Under the pieces are notes generated by a model, which saw only the letters and a list, made by a program, of their open reading frames with translations, ran no database searches and was not told the DNA's origin. Of a stretch of 10,579 nt of DNA, positions 1-7,487 are shown in pieces. This stretch comes from Actinomycetes bacterium (GTDB lineage Bacteria > Actinomycetota > Actinomycetes > Actinomycetales > Beutenbergiaceae). Every line of letters starts with the position of its first letter. Position 1 is the first letter of the stretch. The stretch lies in the NCBI GenBank assembly GCA_021793935.1, contig JAJYRV010000042.1:1-10579 (forward strand), written 5' to 3'. A program made the translations under genes and the position numbers.

Positions 1-426
1 GTCCGGGAACTTGATGCCGTCCCGGATGAAGAAGGTCGGGGTGTTGTTGCCGACCATGTCGAAGTTGCCTTCGGTGGTGTAGAACCGCAGCGAGAATCCG
101 CGCACGTCGCGCCAGGTATCCGGGGACCCCTGCTCCCCGGCAACGGTGGAGAAGCGGGCGAGCATTTCGGACTTCGCGCCGGGCTGCAGGAACGCCGCGC
201 GGGTGTACTTCGAAACATCCTCGGTGACTTCGAATTCACCGAACGCTCCCGCGCCCTTGGCGTGCGGGTTCCGCTCGGGCACGCGCTCCCGGTTGAAGGT
301 TGCGAGCTTCTCGACGAGGTACCGATCGTGCAGGACCGTGGGGCCATTCGGGCCCACGGTCAGGGAGTGCTCGTCACTCGAAATCGGCGAACCGGTTTGG
401 GTAGTCGTGATCTTTTGTTGCGACAC
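1..426 (-). CDS. katA: Monofunctional haem catalase, N-terminal part (cut by window edge)
   Basis: This encodes the first 142 residues of a clade-type haem catalase, a cytoplasmic enzyme that splits hydrogen peroxide into water and oxygen. The reading frame is open to the left edge, so the haem-ligand tyrosine region is not visible. Seen here: the distal histidine in HAKGAGA (His55), the RFSTVAGE block (about residues 91-98), RGFSLRFYT, and the second active-site residue Asn128 in [11 protein letters not shown]. The spacing between His55 and Asn128 equals that of the bovine enzyme (His74/Asn147). The start is a GTG at 424-426, preceded by a purine-rich AAGAAAGAG; no ATG lies nearby in frame. 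It follows furA by 45 bases on the same strand with no terminator between, so the two are probably co-transcribed and peroxide-inducible. The family is certain. The symbol katA is a generic catalase name, not an ortholog assignment. Confidence 0.95.
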   Translation of the reverse strand, partial: MSQQKITTTQTGSPISSDEHSLTVGPNGPTVLHDRYLVEKLATFNRERVPERNPHAKGAGAFGEFEVTEDVSKYTRAAFLQPGAKSEMLARFSTVAGEQGSPDTWRDVRGFSLRFYTTEGNFDMVGNNTPTFFIRDGIKFPD

Positions 427-471
427 TTTTCTCTTTCTTCTTGGCTTGTTGCGTTGCTGACGTGCTTAGTC

Positions 472-927
472 CTACTCCGGTCGGCTCTGCGCCTCGTGAC
501 ACTCAGGGCACATGCCTTTGAACGTCACTTCCGCCGCGTGCACTCGGAAGTCGAGATCGTGCACCGGGGTCAAGCACGGGGCGTGCCCGATGACGCACGG
601 CACATCTTCGATCCGGCCGCAGCTCATGCACAGAAGGTGATGGTGGTTATCGCCTCGGCGCATTTCGAATAGTGCCGGACCGCCTTCCGGTTCGATCTTT
701 CGAGCGATCCCTGCGTCGGTGAGAGCACCGAGCACCCCGTAAACAGCTTGGAGCGAGGTGCCCGGGAGCTCCTCGCGGACCAGCTCGAACACGTCTGCCG
801 CCTCGTGGTGCCCGCCGCTTTCCAGAACGGTGAGCACCGCGCGGCGGGGCGCGGTCGTGCGCAGGCCCGCGCCATGCAGGACACGCGTAGCGAGATCCCC
901 GGCGGTGGAGGCAGGAACGGTGGACAT
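472..927 (-). CDS. furA: Fur-family peroxide-responsive repressor (FurA/CatR/PerR type)
   Basis: A 151-residue metal-dependent DNA-binding repressor. The N-terminal winged helix spans about residues 12-85; the C-terminal dimerisation and metal domain follows. Structural zinc is expected at Cys100-x2-Cys103 and Cys140-x2-Cys143, both intact. Candidate regulatory-metal residues line up with Bacillus PerR: His41 (PerR His37), His95 and His97 (His91, His93) and Asp108 (Asp104). An aspartate rather than glutamate at the last site favours peroxide sensing over iron sensing. The PerR Asp85 equivalent is unclear; Glu88 lies near it. The gene sits directly upstream of catalase, the usual furA/catR context in actinobacteria, and has a perfect palindrome in its promoter that probably serves autoregulation. 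GGAGG lies one base before the ATG, too close to act as a normal Shine-Dalgarno, so a leaderless start is plausible. Fur subfamily is confident; peroxide sensing is inferred from alignment and context. Confidence 0.93.
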   Translation of the reverse strand: MSTVPASTAGDLATRVLHGAGLRTTAPRRAVLTVLESGGHHEAADVFELVREELPGTSLQAVYGVLGALTDAGIARKIEPEGGPALFEMRRGDNHHHLLCMSCGRIEDVPCVIGHAPCLTPVHDLDFRVHAAEVTFKGMCPECHEAQSRPE

Positions 928-933
928 GCCTCC

Positions 934-961
934 ACCCTACTAGTTATTTTGAATGATTCAA
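934..961 (-). promoter_or_regulatory. Candidate furA promoter, leaderless spacing
   Basis: On the minus strand TTGAAT (961-956) and TAGGGT (939-934) are 16 bases apart. The -10-like hexamer fits only TANNNT. Its last base lies seven positions before the A of the furA ATG at 927, so transcription would start at that A. The -35 half overlaps the palindromic operator. A prediction from spacing only. Confidence 0.4.
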
Positions 962-964
962 AAT
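946..964. promoter_or_regulatory. Fur/PerR-type operator (perfect 19-bp palindrome)
   Basis: ATTTTGAAT-G-ATTCAAAAT is a perfect 9-1-9 inverted repeat in otherwise GC-rich DNA, ending 18 bases before the furA start codon. Size, AT-richness and symmetry match Fur/PerR/CatR boxes. It overlaps a possible -35 element (TTGAAT on the minus strand, 961-956), so binding would block furA-catalase transcription. Binding itself is inferred. Confidence 0.8.
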
Positions 965-989
965 TACTCTCCCGAGCGTACGGCAAAGA

Positions 990-1024
990 GCGCCTCAGGC
1001 CGGGTCACCCCGAGCCTGACGCGC
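990..1024 (-). terminator. Hairpin terminator after the acyl-CoA dehydrogenase gene
   Basis: A 14-pair stem: 990-993 with 1021-1024, 995-1000 with 1014-1019, and 1001-1004 with 1009-1012, with one C-C mismatch, one bulged A and a TCAC loop. It begins 19 bases beyond the stop codon at 1043. On the minus strand it is followed only by a short TCTTTG, so the U-tract is weak, as is common in GC-rich actinobacteria. It separates the dehydrogenase from furA-catalase. Confidence 0.65.
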
Positions 1025-1042
1025 CCCTGGCGCCGCGACCGG

Positions 1043-2803
1043 TTAGAGTTCGTCGTCCTCGAGGGCGAAGAGGTCGCGGGAGGTCGCGGTTATCGATCCC
1101 ATCAGGCCCGCGGCCTGCGGGAGAAGCTGTTCGGCGTAGAACCGCGCGAGAACGAGCTGCTCCTTGGCGTGCTCGGCGTTCCCGCGCCCGGCGAGGGCGG
1201 ACTTGGCCATGAGCCAGCCCCCGACGACCAAGCCCCAGACCCGCACGAAGGGAGTGGCGCCGGCGAGCACCGAGTTGGGATCGCCCTGGCCGGTCTGCAG
1301 CATCCACCCGGTGACCTTCTCCAGACCGTCGATGCCCTTCTCGAGGTTCTTCTGGATCGAGGCGAAGTCCTCGCCGGCCGCCTCGAGTTCAGGCAGGACG
1401 TCCTTCATCTCGGCGATGAACTCCATGAAGGACTGGCCCATCCGCACCGGCATCTTCCGACCGACGAAGTCCATCGCCTGGATTCCGTTGGTGCCCTCGT
1501 AGATCGCGGCGATGCGAACATCGCGGTAGTACTGGGCGACGCCGGTCTCCTCGATGTAGCCCATCCCCCCGAAGATCTGCATCGCCAGCGAGGTGAGTTC
1601 GTTGCCGAGGTCGGTGCCGAATGCCTTGGAGATCGGGGTGAGCAGGCCGACCATCTCCTCAGCACGCTCCCGGATCTGCTCATCGGGGTTGTTCGTCGAT
1701 TGGTCGATGTAGGCGGCGTTGAGCAGCACGATCCGGCGCATCGCAGCGATGTAGGCCTTTTGGGTCATCAGCATGCGGCGCACGTCCGGGAAGTCGATGA
1801 TCGGCGAGAGCTCGGAGGCGCCGACCGCCTTGCCCTGCTTGCGCTCCTTCGCGTAGGCGAGGGCGTCCTGGTAGGCGCGCTCGGCGACGGAGAGCCCTTG
1901 GACCCCGACGGACAGGCGAGCGGAGTTCATCATGTTGAACATGATGCGCATCCCCTCGTTCTCCTCGCCGATGAGGTAGCCGGTCGCGCCCTCGTAGGCG
2001 AGCACCGCCGTCGGGGAGCCGTGGATGCCCATCTTCTCCTCGAGCGAAACGGTGGTGACGCCGTTGCGGGCCCCGAGCGTGCCGTCGTCGTTCACGAGGA
2101 GCTTGGGAACGATGAAGCAGGAGATCCCCTTCGTACCCGCGGGCGCGTCGGGGGTGCGGGCGAGCACGAGGTGGATGATCTGATCGGTGAGGTCGTGATC
2201 GCCGAAGGTGATGAAGATTTTCTGGCCGGTGATGGCGTACGTGCCGTCGCCTTGCTTGACGGCCCGGGTCGTGAGGGCGCCGACGTCGGTGCCGGCTTGC
2301 GGCTCGGTGAGGTTCATCGTGGCGGCCCACTCGCCGGAGACCATATTCGGCAGGTACTGGTCCTTGAGCTCCTCGCTGCCGTAGGCGAGCAGCGCACCGA
2401 TCGCGCCCTGACCGAGGAGCGGGGCGAGGGCGAAGGCCATGTTCGCGGAGTTGAGGAGCTCGTGGATGACCAGGCCCACGGTGCGGGGGAAATCGCCGCC
2501 GCCGTATTGCTCGGGCAGGGGCACCGCTCCCCAGCCGGATTCCACGTACTGCTGGTATGCCTCTTTGAAACCAGGCGAAGTAGTGACGGTGCCGTCGTCA
2601 CCGAGCACGGCTCCCTTAAGGTCGCCGGAACGGTTGGTGGGGGCAACGATCTCTGCTGCGAACTCGCCGAACGCGTCGAGCACATCGCCGACGCTTTCCA
2701 TGTCAGCGTGTTCGAAACCCGGGAGCTTGGCGATGTCGGGGTAGCCGACGACGTGCTCCAGGGCAAACAATATGTCTTTGATGGGAGGGGTGTAGTCGCT
2801 CAT
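1043..2803 (-). CDS. Acyl-CoA dehydrogenase, long FadE5/DmdC-like type
   Basis: A 586-residue FAD-dependent acyl-CoA dehydrogenase, expected to introduce the alpha-beta double bond into an acyl-CoA thioester and pass electrons to ETF. Domain order: short N-terminal extension beginning YTPPIKD (residues 4-10), alpha-helical N domain (about 40-160), beta domain with MNLTEPQAGTD (163-173) and ITGQKIFIT (191-199), C-terminal helical domain with FGGMGYIEE (411-419), then an extra C-terminal domain (about 460-586). The catalytic base is probably Glu436 in YEGTNGIQ. Standard medium-chain enzymes have about 380-400 residues; the added N- and C-terminal parts place this in the longer FadE5/3-methylmercaptopropionyl-CoA dehydrogenase-like group. 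Chain-length preference cannot be read from sequence. It is monocistronic: a strong terminator lies upstream and its own hairpin follows. No clear Shine-Dalgarno precedes the ATG. Neighbours do not belong to beta-oxidation. Confidence 0.94.
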   Translation of the reverse strand: MSDYTPPIKDILFALEHVVGYPDIAKLPGFEHADMESVGDVLDAFGEFAAEIVAPTNRSGDLKGAVLGDDGTVTTSPGFKEAYQQYVESGWGAVPLPEQYGGGDFPRTVGLVIHELLNSANMAFALAPLLGQGAIGALLAYGSEELKDQYLPNMVSGEWAATMNLTEPQAGTDVGALTTRAVKQGDGTYAITGQKIFITFGDHDLTDQIIHLVLARTPDAPAGTKGISCFIVPKLLVNDDGTLGARNGVTTVSLEEKMGIHGSPTAVLAYEGATGYLIGEENEGMRIMFNMMNSARLSVGVQGLSVAERAYQDALAYAKERKQGKAVGASELSPIIDFPDVRRMLMTQKAYIAAMRRIVLLNAAYIDQSTNNPDEQIRERAEEMVGLLTPISKAFGTDLGNELTSLAMQIFGGMGYIEETGVAQYYRDVRIAAIYEGTNGIQAMDFVGRKMPVRMGQSFMEFIAEMKDVLPELEAAGEDFASIQKNLEKGIDGLEKVTGWMLQTGQGDPNSVLAGATPFVRVWGLVVGGWLMAKSALAGRGNAEHAKEQLVLARFYAEQLLPQAAGLMGSITATSRDLFALEDDEL

Positions 2804-2809
2804 ACACCA

Positions 2810-2826
2810 AGAGTACCTAGTACTCT
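2810..2826. promoter_or_regulatory. Candidate operator: 17-bp inverted repeat before the acyl-CoA dehydrogenase
   Basis: AGAGTAC-CTA-GTACTCT is a perfect 7-3-7 inverted repeat ending six bases from the ATG at 2803. On the minus strand its proximal arm includes TACTCT (2815-2810), a TANNNT hexamer placed correctly for transcription to start on the ATG. No convincing -35 element was found. The form suits a TetR- or GntR-like dimer; the regulator is not in this window. Confidence 0.5.
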
Positions 2827-2865
2827 CAGTTTCGTGTAGGTCTTTGGTCAGAAATTTTAGATGGC

Positions 2866-2915
2866 AACGGCCCCGGCCCGGCGAAGTGATGACTCACAGC
2901 CGGAGCGGGGCCGTT
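2866..2915 (-). terminator. Terminator of the sugar operon
   Basis: AACGGCCCCG (2866-2875) pairs perfectly with CGGGGCCGTT (2906-2915). Inside, 2878-2882 pairs with 2899-2903 after a small internal loop, leaving a 16-base loop. It starts 18 bases past the stop codon of the TIM-barrel gene. No U-run follows directly on the minus strand, only an AT-rich stretch about eight bases later. It insulates the acyl-CoA dehydrogenase from the operon. Confidence 0.75.
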
Positions 2916-2933
2916 GGGATGGTTCCTCTCGGG

Positions 2934-3938
2934 TCAGCGAGTGGAGAACGCCGCGTCGAAGGCCGAATCCGAGGGGCTGAAGGAAAGGCTGCGAACGAAC
3001 TCCAGCGCCTGCGGAGCCCCGACGAGCCGGTCCATGCCCGCATCCTCCCACTCGACTGAGAGGGGGCCCTCGTAGCCGATCGTGTTCAGCATCCGAATCG
3101 CGTCCTCCCACGGAACGTCCCCGCGCCCCGTGGAGATGAAGTCCCAGCCACGGCGCGGATCGGCCCACGGCAGGTGGGAACCGAGCCGCCCATTGCGGCC
3201 GTTGACGAGCCGACGTTTCGAATCCTTGCAATGCACGTGGAAGATCTTGTCCTGAAAGTCCCAGAGGAAGCCCACGGGGTCCAAGTCCTGCCAGGTGAAG
3301 TGGGAGGGATCCCAGTTGATACCGAACGCCTCCCGGTGTCCGATCGCTTCGAGGGTGCGCTGGGTCGTCCAGTAGTCGTAGGCGATCTCCGAGGGGTGGG
3401 GTTCGAGGGCGAACCGGACCCCCTCCTCGTCGAACACGTCGAGGATCGGGTTCCACCGGTCGGCGAAGTCCCGGTACCCCGCCTCGATGAGGTCCTCTGA
3501 GACCGGTGGGAACATCGCGACGTATTTCCAGATGGCGCTGCCGGTGAAGCCGGTGACGGTGTTCACGCCGAGACGGGCCGCGGCTCGCGCGGTGACCTTG
3601 AGTTCCTCCGCGGCGCGTTGGCGCACCCCTTCGGGATCGCCGTCGCCCCAGATCCTGTCGGGCAGGATGTCCCGGTGGCGTTGATCGATCGGGTCATCAC
3701 ACACCGCCTGGCCCTTGAGGTGGTTCGAGATCGCGTAGACCTTCAGACCGTTCTTTTCCAGGATGTCGAGGCGGTTCTTGACGTACGCGTCGTCCTCGGC
3801 GGCCTGCCACGGGTCGAGGTGGTCGCCCCAGGAGGCGATTTCGAGGCCGTCATAGCCCCATTCCCCCGCCAGGCGAGCCACCTCCTCGAAGGGCAGGTCG
3901 GCCCATTGGCCGGTGAAGAGAGTGATAGGTCGTGCCAT
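2934..3938 (-). CDS. Sugar phosphate isomerase/epimerase-like TIM-barrel enzyme
   Basis: A 334-residue soluble protein of the xylose-isomerase-like TIM-barrel superfamily (AP-endonuclease-2 fold; IolE, IolI, hydroxypyruvate isomerase and 3-keto-glycoside eliminases are relatives). The metal site expected of the family is intact: Glu179 in FALEPHP, Asp210 in NWDPSHF, His236 in HVHCKDS and Glu296 in SVEWED. It therefore probably binds a divalent metal and acts through an enediolate on a keto- or aldo-sugar. The start is the ATG at 3936-3938, with AGGAAGG ten bases upstream; the frame stays open further upstream, but that region is the end of the preceding gene. It lies seven bases after that gene, and its ribosome site overlaps the last codons, indicating coupled translation. 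It is the last gene of the operon. The reaction could be isomerisation, epimerisation or beta-elimination; sequence alone does not decide. Confidence 0.85.
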   Translation of the reverse strand: MARPITLFTGQWADLPFEEVARLAGEWGYDGLEIASWGDHLDPWQAAEDDAYVKNRLDILEKNGLKVYAISNHLKGQAVCDDPIDQRHRDILPDRIWGDGDPEGVRQRAAEELKVTARAAARLGVNTVTGFTGSAIWKYVAMFPPVSEDLIEAGYRDFADRWNPILDVFDEEGVRFALEPHPSEIAYDYWTTQRTLEAIGHREAFGINWDPSHFTWQDLDPVGFLWDFQDKIFHVHCKDSKRRLVNGRNGRLGSHLPWADPRRGWDFISTGRGDVPWEDAIRMLNTIGYEGPLSVEWEDAGMDRLVGAPQALEFVRSLSFSPSDSAFDAAFSTR

Positions 3939-3945
3939 GAGACTT

Positions 3946-5181
3946 CTACCTTCCTGTCGTCGCGGGCCGCTGGTCCGCGTTCGTGCTCGGGTCGCCCTCG
4001 GTGGTGGCCGGGAGCTTGATGCGCTCGCCGTCGGCGGCGTTCGAGCGTTCCGCCGCATCGAGCACGCGCTGTACGTGCAGGCCGTCCTCGAATGAGGGGC
4101 GCGGGTCTGTGCCATTCGCGATGGCCCCGACGAGGTCGACCACTTGGTGCGTGAATCCGTGTTCGTAGCCCAGGCCGTGGCCGGCGGGCCACCACGCCTC
4201 GACGTAGGGGTGCTCCGGCTCGGTCACGAGGATCCGCCGGTAGCCGGCCGTGCGGGCGCCATCGGCCGCGTCGAACAGTTCGAGGACGTTCATGTCTTCA
4301 AAGTCGAAGGCGAGGGAACCCTGCGTGCCGTTGACCTCGATCCGCATCGCGTTCTTGCGGCCCCACGCCATCCGGGTCGCCTCGAGCACGACGGGCGCGC
4401 CGCTGTCCAAGCGGGCGATCATCATCGCCGCGTCATCCACCGTCACCGGGCCGACCTCCGACCCTCCCACACCGCTGAGTCCGCTGAAGCTCTCGGCGAT
4501 GGGCCGCTCCTTGACGAAGGTGTTGAGCAAGCCAGAAACCTGCGCGAAGCGTTGCTCCGTGATGAACTGGGTGAGGTCGACGATGTGTGCGCCGATGTCG
4601 CCCAGGGCGCCCGAGCCCGCTTTCTCCTTGTCCAGCCGCCACGAGAGCGGCGCGTTCGCGTCGGCGAGCCAGTCCTGCAGGTATTGCGCACGCACCTGGC
4701 GCACGTCACCGATGCGGCCTTCGGCGATGAGGTCGCGGGCCAACTGCAACGCGGGTACGCGCCGGTAGGTGAAACCGACCATGGATCGCACGCCCTGGCG
4801 GCGCGCCGCCACCGCCGCGTGCACCATCCTCTCCGCCTCCGGGACGGAGTTGGCCATCGGCTTCTCCACGAGCACGTGTTTGCCCGCCTGTAACGCCGCC
4901 TCGGCGATTTCCGCATGCGTATCCCCCGGTGTGCAGATGTCGACGACGTCGACATCGTCCCGCTCCAGGACGCGTCGCCAGTCGGTTTCGACGTCGCGCC
5001 AGCCGAGCTTGTCAGCGGCCGCGCGGGCCCGCTCCTCGTTGCGCCCGACGAGCACTCCCATTTCCGGATCAAGCGGCAGATCGAAGAACCGGGGCGCTAC
5101 GCGCCACCCCTGGGAGTGGGCTCGGCCCATGAATGAGTAGCCGATCATGGCTACTGCGAGCCGCCCCTCACGCTTGCTCAT
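3946..5181 (-). CDS. Gfo/Idh/MocA-family sugar dehydrogenase
   Basis: A 411-residue NAD(P)-dependent oxidoreductase, cytosolic (no signal peptide). The N-terminal Rossmann domain has a variant dinucleotide motif, [10 protein letters not shown] (13-22), then DICTPGDTH (81-89) and the family motif EKP (106-108), where Lys107 is the usual catalytic lysine. The C-terminal substrate domain has [14 protein letters not shown] (189-202), with Asp195 and His199 in the usual active-site positions. The stretches [16 protein letters not shown] (167-182) and [10 protein letters not shown] (323-332) resemble, from memory, levoglucosan dehydrogenase-like members. Oxidation of a pyranose C3 hydroxyl is a reasonable guess, not proven. 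The start is the ATG at 5179-5181, with AAGGAG eight bases before it. The gene follows the binding-protein gene by 102 bases containing two hairpins and precedes the TIM-barrel gene by seven. The last 20 residues are a low-complexity Thr/Pro/Asp tail. Confidence 0.9.
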   Translation of the reverse strand: MSKREGRLAVAMIGYSFMGRAHSQGWRVAPRFFDLPLDPEMGVLVGRNEERARAAADKLGWRDVETDWRRVLERDDVDVVDICTPGDTHAEIAEAALQAGKHVLVEKPMANSVPEAERMVHAAVAARRQGVRSMVGFTYRRVPALQLARDLIAEGRIGDVRQVRAQYLQDWLADANAPLSWRLDKEKAGSGALGDIGAHIVDLTQFITEQRFAQVSGLLNTFVKERPIAESFSGLSGVGGSEVGPVTVDDAAMMIARLDSGAPVVLEATRMAWGRKNAMRIEVNGTQGSLAFDFEDMNVLELFDAADGARTAGYRRILVTEPEHPYVEAWWPAGHGLGYEHGFTHQVVDLVGAIANGTDPRPSFEDGLHVQRVLDAAERSNAADGERIKLPATTEGDPSTNADQRPATTGR

Positions 5182-5210
5182 AGATGTATCTCCTTATGTG
5201 AATTCCATGG

Positions 5211-5237
5211 CCGGTGCCGTGGAAGAGAGGGCACCGG
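5211..5237 (-). other. Intercistronic hairpin upstream of the dehydrogenase gene
   Basis: CCGGTGCC (5211-5218) pairs perfectly with GGCACCGG (5230-5237) around an 11-base loop. It lies about 30 bases ahead of the dehydrogenase start, just upstream of its Shine-Dalgarno. No U-tract follows, so it is more likely an mRNA stability or processing structure than a full terminator. Confidence 0.5.
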
Positions 5238-5244
5238 TCAGCGG

Positions 5245-5275
5245 CGGTGCGCCGGGAGAGCACCCCGGCGCACCG
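5245..5275 (-). other. Intercistronic hairpin downstream of the binding-protein gene
   Basis: A perfect 12-pair stem (5245-5256 with 5264-5275) with a seven-base loop begins eight bases past the binding-protein stop codon. It is strong but has no U-run after it on the minus strand. Such hairpins behind a binding-protein gene often protect the upstream message from 3' decay or partly terminate transcription, raising binding protein over downstream enzymes. That role is inferred. Confidence 0.55.
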
Positions 5276-5283
5276 GCGATATC

Positions 5284-6351
5284 TCAGGACTCGAATGCCG
5301 AGTCGATGTATTCGTCGACGTTGTCACCGGTCACGACGGGCGCGTACAGCCGGATGAGGCCGGGCATCTCGTTCTCTACGAGGTCGGACATCGCCTTCTC
5401 CTGGCCGAGGAGGCGGGCGATGCGCACGCCATCGGCGGCCTGGGTGGCCGGGTAGATCACCGTCGCTTCAACGACGGAGTCGCCTTCCTGGATCTCGCGC
5501 ATCATGTTTGCCGAGCCTGCACCACCGACGAGGAAGAACTCGTCGCGGTTGGCGTTCTCAATCGCCGAGAGCACGCCGACGCCCTGGTCATCATCGTGGT
5601 TCCAGATCGCGTCGATCTCGGGGGCGGCCTGCAGCAGGTTCGAGGTTGCCTCTTCGCCGCCCTGGACAGTGAAGTCTGCGGCTACTCGGTGGTCGACGTC
5701 CAGGTCACACTCGGCGAGCGCGTCTTCGAATCCTTGGCTGCGGTCCTGGGTGAGCGGGAGGTTGTCGATTCCCGCGATCTCAGCGATCACCGGGTCGGCG
5801 GCGTCCTCCAGCCGCTCACAGATGTACTCGCCAGCGGAAACACCCATTCCGTAGTTGTCGCCGAGCACCGTCACGCGAGAGGCATTCTCGTCCGAGAACT
5901 CCCGGTCGACGTTCACGACGGGGATCCCCGCCTGCATCGCGTCCAGCGCGACGCCGGTGAGCGGGGCGCCGTCAAACGGCACGACGACGATGACGTCGAT
6001 CTCGTCGTTGTTGATGAAGGTTTCGATCTGGCTGATCTGCTGGTTGACGTCGTTGGTCCCCTCGGCGACGAGCAGTTCGATGTCCTCGAAGTTCTCCGCC
6101 TCTTGTTCGGCGAGCGTGGTCATCGCCGCCATCCAGCCGTGGTCAGCAGCGGGAGCAGAGAACCCGATCGTTACGGTTTCCCCCGGTTCGTCGTTACTGC
6201 TGCCCGCGGCTGCGGGACTGTCCCCGTTGTCACCGCCGCCGTCATCTTGCGTGTCCGGGGTGTTGGATGTGCAGGACGCGATCAATGCGGCAGAGGCCAG
6301 CACTGCGAAGGGCGCGATCACGCGCCGACGCAACGTCGTTGATGCGGTCAT
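5284..6351 (-). CDS. Sugar ABC transporter substrate-binding lipoprotein (RbsB-like)
   Basis: A 355-residue periplasmic-binding-protein-like lipoprotein (Peripla_BP_4/RbsB type) that captures the substrate outside the membrane and delivers it to the permease. Residues 1-27 are a lipoprotein signal: arginines at 8-10, a hydrophobic stretch, and lipobox IASC with Cys27 as the lipidated residue. An acidic, Gly/Ser-rich linker (28-58) follows. The first lobe begins at VTIGFSAPAADHGWM (60-74). The Asp149-Arg150 pair in NVDREF and Arg204 in DRSQGF match sugar-contacting positions of ribose-binding relatives; WNHDDDQG (250-257) is the usual hinge-side region. The start is the ATG at 6349-6351, with AAGGAG upstream. 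The frame is open further upstream, but that extension would bury the signal peptide and run into the permease gene. It follows the permease by 56 bases. Ligand identity is unknown. Confidence 0.93.
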   Translation of the reverse strand: MTASTTLRRRVIAPFAVLASAALIASCTSNTPDTQDDGGGDNGDSPAAAGSSNDEPGETVTIGFSAPAADHGWMAAMTTLAEQEAENFEDIELLVAEGTNDVNQQISQIETFINNDEIDVIVVVPFDGAPLTGVALDAMQAGIPVVNVDREFSDENASRVTVLGDNYGMGVSAGEYICERLEDAADPVIAEIAGIDNLPLTQDRSQGFEDALAECDLDVDHRVAADFTVQGGEEATSNLLQAAPEIDAIWNHDDDQGVGVLSAIENANRDEFFLVGGAGSANMMREIQEGDSVVEATVIYPATQAADGVRIARLLGQEKAMSDLVENEMPGLIRLYAPVVTGDNVDEYIDSAFES

Positions 6352-6387
6352 GAGTATTTTCTCCTTGGTTGATTGGTGGATGGTCCT

Positions 6388-6403
6388 CCTCGCGGTGGCG
6401 AGG
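6388..6403 (-). other. Short hairpin between permease and binding-protein genes
   Basis: CCTCGC (6388-6393) and GCGAGG (6398-6403) form a six-pair stem with a four-base loop, starting four bases after the permease stop codon. It is too short for a convincing terminator; it may be a minor mRNA processing or stability site. Confidence 0.3.
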
Positions 6404-6407
6404 CGGA

Positions 6408-7487
6408 TCACGTAGATTTGGCGCGCAGTGCGAACCGTTGTTGCAAGATGACTGCGAGCACGATGATCGCGCCCTTGACCAACGACTGCACAGAGGTGGA
6501 TAGGTTGTTGAGGACGAAGATGTTCATCAGGGTCTGGAAAATGAGCACGCCGAACACGGTGCCGATGATCGTCCCGCGGCCCCCGATGAGGAGCGTGCCA
6601 CCGACGACGACCGCGGCGATCGCGTCGAGTTCGTACAGCATCCCGTTCGTCGAGGAGCCGGCGTCGGTGCGACCCATCATCATCACGGCAGCGATCCCGG
6701 CGGTGAGCCCGCACAGGGTGAAGACGTAGACGATGTGGCGCTTGACGTTGATACCGGCAAGGCGGGCGGCCTCCGCGTTGCCGCCGACCGCGACCGTGCG
6801 TCGTCCGAACGTCGTGCGGTTGAGCAGCAACCACGCGAGGGCGGCGACGACGATGAAGATCCACACGATCGTGGGCACGCCGAGCACCGATCCGCTGAAG
6901 AACTGCTTGAAGCCGCTGTCACTCACGAGTTGCGTGCGCCGTCCGGAGATGATTTCAGCCAGCCCGCGCGCAGCGATGAGCATCGCGAGAGTCGCGATGA
7001 ACGAGACCACCTTTCCGTAGGCGATGATCACGCCGTTGATGAGCCCGGCGGCAGCACCGACGGCCACGGCGGTGAACACCATGACGATCCAGTGCAGGTC
7101 CGCTGCCATCGACTGGGTGGCGAGGGTCGTCGCCCAGACGGTCGCGAGTCCCAGCACCGATCCGACCGAAAGGTCGATGCCGCCGGCGGTGATCACGAAC
7201 GTTGCCCCGATGCTCACCACGCCGATGACGGCGGCGCCCCGCACGATCGTCAACACGTTGTTCGCATCAAGGAATCGGTCACCCGACGTGATCGCGCCGA
7301 CAATGCAGATGAGCAGCAACGCCACGACCAGGCCGAGGTTGCGCCCGAGCCCTCCCCCGCCGCCGAGGCTGGAGAGGATATTGCGTTTCTTTGACGGCTC
7401 CGGTGGTGCGAGGTCACGGCTCGGCTCCGGTGGGGAGTCGGCCGAGACCGGTCCGGCGGCGCTGCCTGCCGGTACGTGGTCACTCAT
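6408..7487 (-). CDS. Sugar ABC transporter permease (RbsC-like)
   Basis: A 359-residue integral membrane protein of the ribose/xylose/galactose-type permease family (BPD_transp_2). The first ~48 residues are a Pro/Ser- and then Gly-rich cytoplasmic tail, longer than in E. coli RbsC. Hydrophobic segments start near residue 51 (GLVVALLLICIVGAI) and continue through the protein, consistent with the 8-10 helices of the family. The conserved family stretch TAGGIDLSVGSVLGLA (100-115) is intact, as is the C-terminal GGRGTIIGTVFGVLIF block. The start ATG overlaps the end of the ATPase gene by eight bases (ATGAGTGA), and a GGAAGGAA ribosome site sits inside that gene, so translation is coupled. It would form a homodimer channel with the fused two-domain ATPase. 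Confidence 0.94.
   Translation of the reverse strand: MSDHVPAGSAAGPVSADSPPEPSRDLAPPEPSKKRNILSSLGGGGGLGRNLGLVVALLLICIVGAITSGDRFLDANNVLTIVRGAAVIGVVSIGATFVITAGGIDLSVGSVLGLATVWATTLATQSMAADLHWIVMVFTAVAVGAAAGLINGVIIAYGKVVSFIATLAMLIAARGLAEIISGRRTQLVSDSGFKQFFSGSVLGVPTIVWIFIVVAALAWLLLNRTTFGRRTVAVGGNAEAARLAGINVKRHIVYVFTLCGLTAGIAAVMMMGRTDAGSSTNGMLYELDAIAAVVVGGTLLIGGRGTIIGTVFGVLIFQTLMNIFVLNNLSTSVQSLVKGAIIVLAVILQQRFALRAKST

Noticed and set aside
953..2839. A 628-codon plus-strand frame opposite the acyl-CoA dehydrogenase
   Set aside because: It is an antisense shadow caused by high GC and strong codon bias. Its translation is full of repeated Gly/Val/Asp/Leu with no recognisable domain, while the opposite strand encodes a full-length known enzyme.
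3939..4115. Upstream in-frame extension of the TIM-barrel gene
   Set aside because: It runs into the dehydrogenase gene, is Arg/Pro/Thr-rich and non-family; the ATG at 3938 has AGGAAGG at a usable distance.
4144..4893. Long plus-strand frame opposite the Gfo/Idh dehydrogenase
   Set aside because: Antisense shadow with no family resemblance; the minus strand carries intact motifs throughout.
6352..6864. Upstream in-frame extension of the binding-protein gene
   Set aside because: It would overlap the permease gene and bury the lipoprotein signal. The ATG at 6351 has a good Shine-Dalgarno and a correct signal peptide.
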